Shown: piece by piece, positions 44,839-56,439 of the stretch | How the letters are laid out: each line of letters starts with the position of its first letter | Numbering within the stretch: the first letter of the stretch is position 1 | From: Linyphia triangularis | Taxonomy: Eukaryota; Arthropoda; Arachnida; Araneae; Linyphiidae | Assembly (NCBI GenBank): GCA_963978545.1 | Contig: OZ021730.1 | Location: forward strand, 10,299,796 to 10,363,795 | DNA length: 64,000 bases | Reading direction: 5' to 3' | The notes under the pieces: generated by a model | What the model saw: only the letters and a program-made list of their open reading frames with translations | What the model was told of the DNA's origin: nothing | Database searches by the model: none | Program-made: the position numbers and the translations under genes

Positions 44839-47800
44839 ATGTTATCTTGGAACTGTCGCGGTTTCCATCACAATTCGGTAGATATAAAACACCTCGTAGA
44901 TTTACACAAACCTGTCTGTTTCTGTTTGCAAGAGACGCTCTTGAAGCCTTTTCAGAGCTCTCTTGTTAGGGGGTATAATCCTCTACGTAAGGACTACCTC
45001 AACGGCGACAGAGCTAGCTGTGGTGTTGCTATATTCACATCTAATAGCAGTCCATCCACCCCGTTATCGCTCACGACCACCTTACAAGCTGTTGCCGTTA
45101 GAGTATCTGTGAAAAATCAATTAGTAACAGTTTGCTCAATCTATCTCCCCCCTAATCATAACATACGACAATCAGAATTAGACAGGCTTTGTGACCAGCT
45201 TCCACCCCCTATTATTTTAATGGGGGATTTCAATGGTCATAGTCCTCTTTGGGGTAGCCCAGACATAAATCAACGTGGAAGACAAGTTGAAAAGTTATTA
45301 GACGACTATAATCTTTGCGTACTTAATAACGGGCAACCCACATATTTCCACACTCCATCGAGGACATTTCACGCCATCGATCTAACCTTGTGTTCACCAT
45401 CTCTCCTACATCTATGGTCTTTTCATGTCGGACGGGATCCTTACCATAGTGATCATTTCCCTATCCGACTGGAGATGTTAGGAGTCGATGCTGTTCCCTC
45501 TGTTCGTATACCTCGTTTTAAAATAGAATCAGCAGATTGGGAACAGTTTTCTTCCGTCGTCCATTTTTCAGACGAGATGGTGAACCAAGGTGACATCGAT
45601 GATGCAGTAAATTCTGTCACCCAGGCCATCTTGGAAGCTGCTCGCTTTTCCATACCATTGACATCTGCCAATCTACCAAAAATACCAAAACCGTGGTGGA
45701 ACCACGAATGTATAATTGCTCACAAAAAGCAGAGGAAGGCCTGGGGTATCTTTCGCCGATACCCCACTGAAGCCAACCTCATAGCTTTTAAATGCGCTCG
45801 AGCTGAAGCTCGTAGAATCCGCCGGCGTAGCCAGAAGGACTCTTGGATGCGCTATGTTAGCACTATAACATCGAATACCTCTTCTAAAAGGGTCTGGAAT
45901 AAGGGTTAATAAAATCAAGGGCCAATATCCTAGACACTCTACTTCTATCTTAGAGGCTAATTTAGGAATTATTTCAGATCCTAAAGGTATTGCTGACACT
46001 CTGGCTGATTCCTTTGCTAAAATATCTAGCAATTCGAATTACCAAGAGCCGTTTGCCTCTATTAAACACAAAGCTGAGAAGACTAAATTGAATTTTACAT
46101 CTACCGCGTTGGAAAACTATAATGCTGATTTTACTATGGCCGAGCTGATGCGAGCTCTTTCAAACACTCGCGGCTCGGCTGTTGGTCACGACGAAATCCA
46201 TTATAGTATGCTGAAACATCTCCAGCCTTTCCAACTGAAATTTATTCTCAAGCTGTACAATAGGATCTGGCGGGAAAATAAATTTCCGTCAGCATGGCAA
46301 CGTGCTCTTGTGATTCCAATAGTCAAGCCAGGTAAAGACCCTAAGAGTCCTTCCAGCTACAGGCCTATAGCATTGACTAGTTGCATGTGCAAGTTACTTG
46401 AAAAATTAGTCAACGCTCGCCTCCTTTTTTATTTGGAAGATAACAATTGTCTCTCTCGGTTTCAAAGTGGTTTCCGTCGTGGACGCAGTACACTTGACAA
46501 CCTGCTCCTCCTTGAAACATCCATTCGGGAGGCATTTGTCAAGCGGAACCATTTGGTGTCTGTATTTTTCGACATGGAGAAAGCCTATGACCGTACTTGG
46601 AGATATGGTATCCTCAGAGACCTACATAATATGGGTCTCAGAGGAAATTTACCACTCTTTATTGAGAATTTCCTTTCTCGGAGAGTCTTCCAAGTACGCG
46701 TCAACTCTATCTTATCAGATGAGTTTATTCAGGAGCAAGGCGTTCCCCAGGGAAGTGTATTGAGCTGCGCACTGTTTATCGTCAAAGTCAACGACATTAT
46801 GACCTGCCTACCACCTGCAGTGTCTGGTTCGCTTTTCGTCGACGACTTTCAAATATCGTGCGCCTCAATTAACATGTCTCTTATTGAGAGACAGATCCAA
46901 ATTGCCATCAGAAGGATTTCAGACTGGGCCAATCAGAATGGCTTTGCATTCAATGCACAAAAGACCGTGGCCATGCACTTTTGCAGGAAACGTGAGCTTC
47001 ATAACGACCCTGAGCTTTTTCTAAACGGGGCTCAGATACCCATTGTATCAGAAACGAAGTTTCTTGGGGTCTTTTTCGATCCGAAGCTCACGTTCCTGCC
47101 TCATATAAAACATCTCAGAATAAAGTGCATTAAAGCTCTGAACCTTCTAAAGGTGCTTTCCAACACTTCCTGGGGTGCTGATACTACCTCCATGCTACGG
47201 ATATACAGATGCCTTGTTCGTTCCAAACTTGATTATGGGTCTGTGGTGTACGGATCCGCCAGAAAATCGGCGTTGATGCTCCTTGACACTGTTCACCACC
47301 AAGGTGTCAGAATTGTGTCAGGAGCCTTCCGTACATCACCAATTCCAAGTGTACTTAACATATGTCTGGAACGACCTTTGAGACGAGACAAGCTGTCTTT
47401 AAAATTTTATTATAAAATCAAAAGTCATTCACGCCATCCTCTCTCTCATAATATTTATAATCCATCTCATACAAGACTTTTTAATGCTCGTCCATCCTGC
47501 ATCCCATCATTTTCATTGCGAATACATCAAATCCTTTCATCTCATAGTTTGGACAACTTCAAAGTTCGTCCTGTCATTTTTAATGTACCACCTTGGCATC
47601 ATCATAATATCATAGTTTTAAACATTTTTAATAATTTTAAAAAATGCGATACCCCTGACATTGTTTTTACTACTCTCTTCCATTACCATAGGACAAATTT
47701 TTCTCATTTTAAACCAATTTATACCGATGGGTCGAAAAGCCAGGGACATGTTGGAGCTGCTGCAGTTCATGACAATAACATCATGTCTCGCGAACTACAC

Positions 47801-48511
47801 AGTAGCAGTTCTGTCTTTTCAGCTGAGTCCCTGGCTATACTCTTGGCCGTACAATATATCCTAGAGCAAGAGCACGGCCAGTGGATTGTTTATACAGACT
47901 CGAAGAGCTGTTTGGATGCCTTAAATAATCCACTGAGCCAGACCCATCCTTTCATCTTAGACATTTTAAAAATACACATTTTACTTTTAGAGAGAAATTT
48001 TAAAGTTCTTTTTTGTTGGATCCCAGGTCATGTGGGGATCATGGGTAACGAGCGCGCAGACACAATTGCTCGATATGCAGGTGGACCTAGGAGCACTTGG
48101 CTCTGCCCTGACGACGCAATAAAAGCTTGTGACACTGCTCTGTCTCTCACTTGGCAGGTCATGTGGGATGCACAGACGGCTAACAAGCTGCGTTCGTTTC
48201 AGCCCCTGATATCCGGATTTGCCCCCATACAGCAATCCCGGAAAAGGGAAGTGCTCCTGACCCGTCTTAGAATAGGCCACACTCGTTTTACCCATGTGCA
48301 TCTTCTGCTGGCAGATGATGTCCCCACATGTAATTCCTGTGGAGTTGTCTTTTCTGTTTTACATATTTTATCAGAGTGTCCTTCTTTTAATCTGACAAGG
48401 CAACGCCTTTTTAATTCATATCATCCTTCATTATCCTCGCTTTTAAGTTCACCCCCTCATGTAAATCTTTTTAAGTTCTTACAAGAAATTGGATTTTACT
48501 ACCTCATTTAA
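44839..48511 (+). pseudogene. LINE-A ORF2 of e9 with one +1 frameshift
   Basis: The ATG and SWNCRGF start are normal. The endonuclease motifs LQET, MGDFNGH and HSDHFPI are present. At about 45903 an extra G (AATAAGGGTTAA in place of AATAAAGTTAA) shifts the frame and creates a stop at 45907-45909. From there the second frame carries everything else: FFDMEKAYD, GVPQGSVLS, LFVDDFQ, FLGVFFDPKL, IYTDGSK, SAESLAI, VYTDSKS, PGHVGIMGNERAD and CNSC...H...C, to 48511. A two-residue loss (LERPLRRDKL for LERSLKLRRDKL) is in frame. This single extra base is the only frame-breaking lesion I see. Confidence 0.93.
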
Positions 48512-48647
48512 TGTATTAATTGAAATGTTTTCATAATCATTTTTTTTTAAATAACGTTTATTATTAATGCTTTTATGGTTTCGGCGCAGTATAGCCTAGA
48601 AGTTGCTCTTGCGCCAGTAAACCCAAAAACCAAAACCAAACCAAACT

Positions 48648-49614
48648 AAAATTGCACCACTAACTTTCTAAAAACTCCAACATTACGCATGGTAAACCTA
48701 ATTTTGTTTATTTTGAATCTCTTTACCTGGCGGGACATTGAATCCGCCTTTGAAATATATATTCGGGAAGGAATTTAACATTGTTTAATAAAATTAGTGA
48801 TAGATCTCTTACCAGCTCTCTCTCTCTATTTTATTAAAAAAAAAGTTTAAAAATATTATTCTCGCATTCCAGAGATAGATTTAATTTTTCTCAATACTTT
48901 GCTGACGATTCTTTGTCTTCTTAATCTCAATTAAATTAAACAAATGCAGAACAAAAACGATATTTTAAGACATAAAAGTTTGCACATGATATCATATACT
49001 GCACATATCATTGATAATTGATACATAATTGATACAGAAAGCAGACACAGAAAATGAGAGTAAGAAATGAAAATTACTAAAATACAAAACTGATAACTTG
49101 TATTTCTCCCCAAGAGCACAATTGTACATAAAACTTCCGACAGCTACGAATTTTTTAACTAACAATATTACACAGCTGCACTCGTTGGCCTATAAATATT
49201 GAATTTGTTCTTTAAGCAATTAAGAAGAGACGGTGAAAATGAAAAAATGCACAAAATGTTTACACTAACAGGAAATTTCAGACGCTTTTGCTATTTAAGA
49301 TTTCATAAAAGTTCAATACAGCTGCACTCTTTGGCCTATAAATATCGAACACCTATCCAGCCCAATCAAAATAGCGCATGCGTGTAGCTTTACAATGAAG
49401 TTAGTCACTTTACTTTTAGCTCTCCCAACATATAATAGTTCAATAGAAGTATTGCATTTGGAAACCAAAAAAAACCCTGTTTTTTTATTCATTTCTCCTC
49501 GTTCAGTATATTCAGCATTTATGTGTTCAGTATAACTCCCATGCACATGAGGTAGCTGCATTGAAATATTCATGTTATTTGGCCATTGCCAAAAGAAAAG
49601 AAAAAAAATGCTTT
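48648..49614 (+). other. AT-rich intergenic DNA after e9, no gene seen
   Basis: Short open frames here (60-90 codons) show no motif. A phrase of about 28 bases around GGCCTATAAATAT occurs twice, near 49172-49200 and 49318-49346. The second copy has CTCTTTGGCC for CTCGTTGGCC, which suggests an old local duplication. Confidence 0.5.
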
Positions 49615-50372
49615 AGCGATTTTTATCAAAATCTCAGTTCTGCGGTAATGCCTCGTAAGATTTTCTAAACCTCCTCACCACCAAAATTCCCATAACAATT
49701 CAAAATGGCATGAAAATTAAAAATTAACGTATTTTAACACATATTTCTTTTCCATTGAGCATTGTCCATCGACGATGGTTTCTTTTTATTCGAAATAATT
49801 TTTTTTTTTTAATAATTATTGACCAAACAGACTGATTGTATGGCCAGTAACCCCCAGTTTAACGGGTTACAATTGAAAGAACAGTTCTTAATCCTTAAAT
49901 ATCTTCGTATGCAAAATTCGGGAAAATTATATTATGCTCTCAAGTATGGTACAGACATTTACTACGGAGAGTGAAAGAGACAGTTTTAATAAGGATCATT
50001 CCCTATACTCACTAAATGTTACAATCTTCTAGTCCAGCTCCCCCATCTAGAAACTACTTTGTATAAAACACTTAAAATTTAGTGAGTAGGTATGAAAATG
50101 ACCACTTCTTCTTATCAAGGATTATGGGGCTAAAGTACCTCTGCCTTTTTTAAGCATTTTCTGGCTACCCCATATCCAGTACAGGTAGTGGGCAGTGCTG
50201 CGCAGGATATAAGCACACACTCGCTCTTGAGAGGGAAAAGAAATCTGTGTTAAATACATTAGTTTTTAATTGTCATGCCATTTGTGAATTTTTACAGGAA
50301 TTTCGGTGGTAAGGATGTTAAGAAAATCTTAAGAGGTATTACCACAAGACATGGATTTTGATCAAAATCGCT
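49615..50372 (+). mobile_element. Possible MITE: 758 bp with about 140-bp inverted ends
   Basis: The left arm (49615-49753, starting AGCGATTTTTATCAAAATC) matches the reverse complement of the right arm (50233-50372, rc AGCGATTTTGATCAAAATCC) over its whole length with scattered mismatches. Shared phrases include TAAGATTTTCT, ATGGCATGA and ATTTCTTTTCC. The roughly 480-bp interior has no coding capacity. Long inverted ends around a non-coding centre are typical of a MITE or foldback element. I could not find a clear target duplication, so the exact ends and superfamily are uncertain. Confidence 0.65.
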
Positions 50373-50405
50373 CATGAGAGGGAGTGTGCAAGTCCTTCTA
50401 TAACC

Positions 50406-50582
50406 GCCGACCAAACGGTATAGTGGTTAGCGTGCTGGCTTCTAGACCGCGAGGTTGCGGGTTCGAGTCCCGTGTAGGCATGGGTGTTTGTAAATGTATG
50501 TTGGTTTGTTAAATGACGAAATGTTTCGGCGCATTATAGCCCTCGTGTTGCTGACGGCGCCAGATAATCTGAATACAACCAA
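50406..50582 (+). mobile_element. SINE copy 3
   Basis: Plus-strand copy starting GCCGACCAAACGG, with A-box-like TATAGTGGTTAGC, B box GGGTTCGAGTCCCG and stem-loop GGCGCA/GGCGCC. The ATACAACCAA tail follows. The perfect 12-bp duplication CCTTCTATAACC lies at 50394-50405 and 50583-50594. It differs from copies 1, 2 and 4 at only a few positions. Confidence 0.93.
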
Positions 50583-50594
50583 CCTTCTATAACC

Positions 50595-51430
50595 ACCGAA
50601 GAGTTCATTTCTACCTCGCTCGGTGGTTACCCGGTACATGGCAGCATTACCAACCGTATGTGGAACTTTCCAATTTAGACCAAGCAGAAGACTCCAGTGG
50701 AAGAGTTGGCTTTTCCATCCCCAGAAGTATTGATTTGTATGGGAACTTGGAGGACCACGACTGATTTAACGTACCACAGTCACCATTAGCGAACACGGCG
50801 GTCTTTAGTTGGTCTGGTTGCAAGAACGATACTCTCCCGACTGGGCTATGCAGCCCAAAATGTCCACTTAATGAAATGACATAAAAATAAAATCTCGGAA
50901 GTTTTGGTACTGTATCCCTTTCAGAATTTCGGGGAGAAACAAAAATGAAAGGAATGTTACAAGGGCGTAGCCAGCATTTTTTTTTTTTTTTTTTAGGGTG
51001 GGGGATATGAAATTATAAGTCTTGATTATCATTTTTATTATTAATGCAAGATATTTCAGTGTGGCCACAAAATTCAGGAAAAAAAGTTCCTTGATTTCCC
51101 TCACAGATTTCTAAAAAATTCCCTGATTTTAGAGCAATTTTTTTTTTCTTTCAAATTCTTCAATTTTCTTAGGTTTTTCAGATGTATAGACACCCTCATC
51201 AAATAGAAAATGTATGCTAAAGAGATAATATGGAAAAAAAAATTAAATAGTTTTACTGGAAACGAAAAGTTTAAATTATTCCGTAGTATTAAACTTCTAA
51301 TGATTACCACCACAAATCTCCGGGTAAATAGTGCCAAAATATGGATGAACGATACTAAACAATACAAGATGAACAATAAAAAATTTCCCTTGATTTTTAT
51401 GAAATTTTTAAAAATTCTCAGACATTTCCC
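50595..51430 (+). other. Intergenic DNA before e11, repeat-like but no gene
   Basis: On the minus strand about 50865-50655 is one open stretch of roughly 70 codons (contains KTAVFANGDCGTLNQSW) without an ATG and without a match that I recognise. At 50964-50994 GGGCGTAGCCAGCA precedes a run of T and a G-rich stretch, a form often seen at ends of dispersed repeats. The rest is AT-rich. Confidence 0.45.
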
Positions 51431-51716
51431 CCCCTCAGGGGGTTTACTTTCTATAAGTAAATACGGGCTTCTCAACCCCGGGGCTCCCCAGTGATCTTTT
51501 CCTCCTTCTGTTGTACCTTCCTATTTTGGTTTTGTATTTATTGTTTGGTTTCTCTTCCTTCCCTCATTGTGGTTACCTCTTCAGAGGAGAGGGCTCCCCA
51601 TAAGAAGCTTTGTGCCGCTCTGTTGCCATCAGCTTCTCTTGGGAATTAAATCACCCACGTGTTTGCCGTGCGTGGAGACCCGTGTCTCTGGAAAGGGGGG
51701 ATCCTGGTAGTTGAGG

Positions 51717-53840
51717 ACCTTTGAACGTATTGTAAACGCCCGACTCTCTTACATGTTAGAAAAAGATGGATGTATTTCACCTTTCCAGAGTGGATTCCGA
51801 CGAGGGCGGTCCACTCTTGATAACATCGTGAAACTAGAAACAGATGTTCGTAATGCCTTTGTGCAGAGGAATCATCTAGTTTCAATCTTTTTTGACATTG
51901 AGAAGGCGTATGATCATACGTGGCGATATGGTATCCTGCAAACTCTATTTAATTTTGGTTTTAGAGGTAATCTGCCCCTTTTTATTCAAAATTTTTTATC
52001 ATCTCGTGTTTTTAGAGTTCGCATTGGAACTTCATTTTCTAATTATTTTAACCAATCTGAGGGAGTTCCTCAAGGTTGTGTTTTAAGTGTCACCCTTTTT
52101 AATCTACACATCAGCAACATCCTTCATGTCCTTTCACCCTTTGTTCATGGAACTTTGTATGTTGATGATTTGCAAATCTCATGCCAAGGATCAAACATGC
52201 CCTTAATTGAACGTCAATTACAAACTGCTGTTAACAGACTTGTAGAATGGTGTGAACAAAACGGCCATACATTGTCACCATCTAAAAGCAGTTGCATTCA
52301 CTTCTGTAGGAGGAGATGTCTTCACCCTGACCCTGAAATCCACATGCGCAAATCTCCCATCCCAGTTATGAATCAGATAAGATACCTAGGAGTTATCTTT
52401 GACAATAAGTTAAATTTTCTCCCACATATTGTATACTTGCGCAAGAAGTGCGATAAATCGCTTAATATCCTCAAAGTACTTTCAAATACTTCTTAGGGTG
52501 CTGACCGCACTTCTTTGCTGCGTATCTACCAATCTGTAATCTTATCTCGCATTGATTACGGATGTGTTGCATATGGGTCTGCAGGAGTATCCCTTCTACG
52601 AAGGTTGGATACTGTCCATCACACTGCTGCCCGTATTTGTTCAGGTGCATTTCGCACTTCACCCATTGAAAGTCTGTTGACAGAGTGTAGTCTCCTTCCA
52701 CTTGACTTGAAACGTAAAAAATTAAGCGCCAACTACTACTGTAGAATTATGTCTGATCCTTTTCACCCTTTACGTAAGTTGAGACTTGATGCCTATCTTG
52801 GTAGGTTATATGATGCTCGCCCATCGAACATCCGACCATTTTCTGAAAGAGCGAAATCCATCTTGTTGGATGCAGCTCTTAGTGACGTAGTTACCCAAAC
52901 ATTTACCACTCAATCCTTTCCACCGTGGGATATTCCATCTTTCCACTTTCTCAATCCATTTGCGATGTATTGCAAGGCAGACACTGCTCCAGAAATTTTT
53001 CAACAAATCTTTTGTGATCACCGCTCTCAGTATGCTGACTATGAAGCAGTATTTACTGATGGATCCAAAGCAGGTGAACGTGTTGGCTGTGGTACTGTGT
53101 CCGACACATCCACAGTCGCTTTTTCACTTCATAAATCCTGCTCGGTTTTCACTTCTGAGATGACAGCAATTTCTTGTGCACTGCTGCATATCTCACTCTG
53201 CAACAATCGCAAATTTTGTGTGTATACTGACAGTTTAAGCTCCCTGTCAAGTCTGAAGCACTTTAAGACCAATAGTCATCCAATTGCTTTTGACATTTTT
53301 TCAAAATTACACACACTTGAGAGGACAGGATTTATTATATTGTTCTACTGGGTACCTAGTCACATGGGAATTTCAGGAAATGAATTGGCTGATTCTGCTG
53401 CTAAAGCTGCTTCAATACCGCTGCAGCAGCCAGTTCCCTACCAAGATGTTAAGACTTCAATTCAGAAGTTCATATTATCCTTACGTCAAGAAGCATGGGA
53501 TTTGCAAACTAACAACAAACTCCATACCATCAAAAATCATCTTCTTAAATGGCCAGTTAATCCAATGCGTCGGACAGATGTCAAACTGACTCGTCTTCGC
53601 ATTGGTCATACCCGATTGACGCACCGACATCTATTGCTGGGAGAAGATCCACCTGTTTGCGATATTTGTCGTTGCGATCTTACTGTGTCTCATATTTTAA
53701 TTTCTTGTCCTAAGTTTCAATCGCATCGTCTTAGGTTTTTTAAGAGTACCAGTTTAAGTCTTCAGGATTTGATTGGGGAAACTCCCCATCCAAATCTTTT
53801 TGCTTTTTTAAGATTAATCGGGTTTTTAAATCACATCTAG
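51717..53840 (+). pseudogene. LINE-B ORF2 C-terminal half with one nonsense codon
   Basis: Open from TFERIVNARLSYMLEK. RT motifs A (FFDIEKAYDHTW), B (GVPQGCVLS) and C (LYVDDLQ) are present. TAG at 52494-52496 replaces the conserved Trp of NTSWGAD. The frame continues unchanged to 53840 with RNase H (FTDGSKAGERVGCG, TSEMTAIS, VYTDSLSS, PSHMGISGNELADSAAK) and CDICRCDLTVSHILISC. The start shown is only the truncation point; a preceding short open stretch is e11 leader. Confidence 0.92.
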
Positions 53841-54038
53841 TTTTTTAAACATATTCATTTTTTAAATTTTATTAACCTCTTCGTCATTTTAAAAATGTGT
53901 TTGTAGCATTCTTTAATTATATTATGTCATATCTCATCATATTTCATCTTCCATCCTAGTTTTTTTTTTTTTTTTTTTTTGGCTCAGTATGGCCCTTGTG
54001 TTGCCTTTGCGCCATAAAACCCGAAACAAACAAACAAA
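51717..54038 (+). mobile_element. e12: 5'-truncated LINE-B inserted in the e11 leader
   Basis: LINE-B sequence begins in the RT domain and runs to the 3' stem-loop at 53981-54013 (GGCTCA instead of GGCGCA on the 5' arm) and an AAAC repeat tail. The e11 leader resumes after the 14-bp duplication at 54039-54052. A long T run precedes the stem-loop. Confidence 0.93.
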
Positions 54039-54268
54039 CCTGGTAGTTGAGGGGCGACATACTGTCCCAATACACTACTTTGGCCCTTGCTTCAGATAAA
54101 CGGGAGGTGCACATTGGTCCCGTGTGTATCAATCGGCTGGTCGTCCGACTTCGTCGGCGGCTAGGGATCAAGCGTTCGGCTCTTCTGCTGGGAATCTCGT
54201 TAAGGGTGGAGACTTCTACAGGGGCGAGTCGTTCGCGTATAGGTGCTGGACAACCCAGTAGTGTTATG

Positions 54269-54663
54269 CAATCAAAGGCATCTGTGGTAGTGACCCTAAA
54301 AACGTTAAAAAACTTCGCTCTGATGATTTACTCATACATACAATAGACTCAAAACAATCTCACTATCTACTTAATACTACAACTATAGCTAATATACCTG
54401 TGACTGTAACTCCCCATAAAGTCTTGAACTTCTCACAAGGGGTATTTCAGAGTCAGACCTACTCGACGTAGAAGACTCTGAACTGATCCAAGAACTGTCA
54501 CCCCAGGGAGTTACAGATGCAAAACGAATAACCATAAAACGTGAAGGAAATACCATTAAAACCAAGCACATAATCTTAACTTTTAATAGCCCTAACCTTC
54601 CGAACAGAATCACTGCAGGTTACCTTAATTGCAATGTTCGACCTTTTATCCCCAATCCTCTGC
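54269..54663 (+). pseudogene. ORF1 fragment of e11, frameshifted
   Basis: Translation from 54269 gives IKGICGSDPKNVKKLRSDDLL and then NIPVTVTPHKVLNFSQG. After a one-base loss near 54440 it continues ISESDLLDVEDSEL, RITIKREGNTIKTKHIILTF and VRPFIPNPL, ending where e13 begins. This is the middle of a LINE-A-type ORF1, up to just before the first zinc knuckle, and is more divergent than e2, e3, e6, e8 or e9. No start codon, knuckles or C-terminus. Confidence 0.85.
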
Positions 54664-55296
54664 CCCCTCAGGGGATTTACTTTCTATAAGTAAATACGGG
54701 CTTCACAACCCCGGGGCACCCCAGTGATCTATCCCTCCTTCTGTTTTACCTTCTCGTTTTGGTTTTGTATGTATCGTTTGGCTTCCCTTCCTTCCCTCAT
54801 TGTGGTTACCTCTTCTGAGGTGAGGGCTCCCCTTGAGAAGCTTTGCGCCGCTCTGTTGCCATCAGCTTCTCTCGGGGATTATATCACCCACGTGTTTGCC
54901 GTGCGTGGAGACCCGTGTCCCTGGAAAGGGGGATCCTGGTAGTTGAGGGACGACATACTGTCCCAATACACTACTTTGGCCCTTGCTTCAGATAAACGGG
55001 AGGTACACATTGGTCCCGTGTGTATCAATCGGCTGGTCGTCCGACTTCGTCGGCGGCTAGGGATCAAGTGGCTGGCTCGTCTGCTGAGAATCTCGTTAAG
55101 GGTGGAGACTTCTTCAGGGACGAGTCGGTCGCGTATAGGTACTGGATAACCCGGTAGTGGCATGCCGTGCGCAATAGTTGAGTTCTCGTTTTCCTTTTTT
55201 TCATTATTTTTGTTGCTTGCCGGTATACACTATCCCCAATAGCGTGGACTCCATGGTGGGTGGGATTCTAGTACCCGAATCTTTTTACCTATTCTT
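54664..55296 (+). promoter_or_regulatory. e13 5' leader
   Basis: A 633-base leader with the terminal CCCCTC/GGGG hairpin, TTTACTTTCTATAAGTAAA, the CACGTG block near 54887, and CTCCATGGTGGGTGGGA before the ATG. Nearly identical to e5 and, apart from a few changes, to the LINE-A leader of e6. Confidence 0.75.
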
Positions 55297-56439
55297 ATGG
55301 AAACTATATCTTCTTTTTCTTCTCCTCCTAGTGAGGAGCAACATTGTTCCGACTCTATGATACAAATTCGTGCAAAATTCTTCATTGTACATAGCCAGGA
55401 GGGCTCCTTTGAGAAGGTCTCTCCATTTCTTATTGAGAAAACACTAAAATCGTTGGTTGGTGATACGGCTTCAGTTAAAAAACTGAGGTCCGGGGATTTA
55501 CTTGTTGAAGTTCGCAACCATCAGCAAGCGAAGAACATTCTAAAAATTGAAAATTTCGGTTCACTCCCGGTTACTGTGAAGGAACATGGTTCCCTTAACA
55601 AATCTCGTGGTGTTGTGTCTGAATCAGACTTATACCATACAGCGGAGGACGAGATACTTGATCATCTTCGTGATCAGCATGTTTCAGCCGTCCACCGCAT
55701 TACAATACGCCGAGATGGGAACATAATACCTACTAAACATCTAATTGTCACTTTTGATTTACCCACTTTGCCGTCTCATGTGAAGGCGGGGTACCTGAAT
55801 TGCCATGTCCGTCCGTATATTCCGAACCCACTTCGCTGTTTCAAGTGCCAGAAATTTGGCCACTCTCAAACAGCGTGTCGTGGGGAAACGGAAACATGCG
55901 CGCGTTGTGCAGGTACTGGACATGACAGTGCTAATTGCAAAGCACCCGAGAAGTGTGTCAATTGCAATGGCACCCATCCGTCATACTCTCGATCATGTCC
56001 ACAGTGGGTAAAGGAAAAAGAAATCCAGACCGTGCGAGTGAACCAGAATTTATCCTACTTTGATGCTAGGAGACTAGTTGATGCTAGGACCCCTAAAACT
56101 GGTGTTGCTTACGCTGATGTTTGCAAAAAAACTTTCAGCAGTAAAAGCACCCAAACGGAAACCCCTGTATCACCTCTTGTTAAGTTGCCTCAAAAGTCAT
56201 CTGTAGAGGTAACAAAACGACCGACGATTGTTAAAAAATCCTTAGCTAAATCAAAAGCTTTACAAACAATAAAATTAAAATCTGCCAAAGGAGGACTTTC
56301 GAGAGAGAGGCCCTCTAACCCTTTCAACATTCTTCGTTCTTTTAAGGATTCGGATGTGGTGAAACTTCACCCATCTGATGAGGACGAAGACATCACTGAA
56401 GAATCCGACACTCCTTTAAAATTTTCTCTTAATAGTTAA
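55297..56439 (+). CDS. LINE-B ORF1, intact 380 aa
   Basis: METISSFSSPPSEEQ start, then KFFIVHSQEGSFEKVSPFL, SGDLLVEVRNHQQAKN and RITIRRDGNIIPTKHLIVTF. Three canonical knuckles lie at about residues 181-235, with all Cys and His present, followed by a basic linker and an acidic HPSDEDEDITEESD end. The last base of the TAA stop is the first base of the ORF2 ATG (TAATG at 56437-56441), as in e5. Very close to the e5 protein. Nothing disabling is seen. Confidence 0.95.
   Translation: METISSFSSPPSEEQHCSDSMIQIRAKFFIVHSQEGSFEKVSPFLIEKTLKSLVGDTASVKKLRSGDLLVEVRNHQQAKNILKIENFGSLPVTVKEHGSLNKSRGVVSESDLYHTAEDEILDHLRDQHVSAVHRITIRRDGNIIPTKHLIVTFDLPTLPSHVKAGYLNCHVRPYIPNPLRCFKCQKFGHSQTACRGETETCARCAGTGHDSANCKAPEKCVNCNGTHPSYSRSCPQWVKEKEIQTVRVNQNLSYFDARRLVDARTPKTGVAYADVCKKTFSSKSTQTETPVSPLVKLPQKSSVEVTKRPTIVKKSLAKSKALQTIKLKSAKGGLSRERPSNPFNILRSFKDSDVVKLHPSDEDEDITEESDTPLKFSLNS

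Larger units (their letters stand above)
37045..48647 (+). mobile_element. e9: LINE-A split by full-length LINE-C e10
   Basis: The leader lacks its first 25-30 bases. ORF1 is interrupted at 38859 by e10 and resumes at 44673. ORF2 follows with one frameshift. The 3' stem-loop is at 48583-48615. Its inner stem is AGC/GCT where most LINE-A copies have GGC/GCC. The tail is an AAACCC/AAACC-type repeat. No duplication is seen because the left end was lost in the e8/e9 deletion. Confidence 0.92.
51431..54663 (+). mobile_element. e11: LINE with A-like ORF1, leader split by e12, cut by e13
   Basis: The leader runs 51431-51716, is interrupted by e12, then continues 54053 to about 54268. The 14-bp duplication CCTGGTAGTTGAGG is at 51703-51716 and 54039-54052. 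An ORF1 fragment follows and stops at 54663, where e13 starts. The leader tail differs from other copies before ORF1 (the GCTTGCCGG...GGTGGG part is missing). An internal deletion near 54265 therefore joins the leader directly to mid-ORF1. Confidence 0.88.

Noticed and set aside
50406..50480. tRNA gene at the SINE heads
   Set aside because: The B box is good, but the anticodon arm does not form a normal stem and the same unit is dispersed with target duplications. It is a SINE head, not a working tRNA gene.
51431..53840. A LINE-B copy with a large internal deletion, or a retrotransposed spliced RNA
   Set aside because: No GT donor is present at the leader side. The leader resumes at 54039 with a 14-bp duplication, so e12 is a separate insertion.
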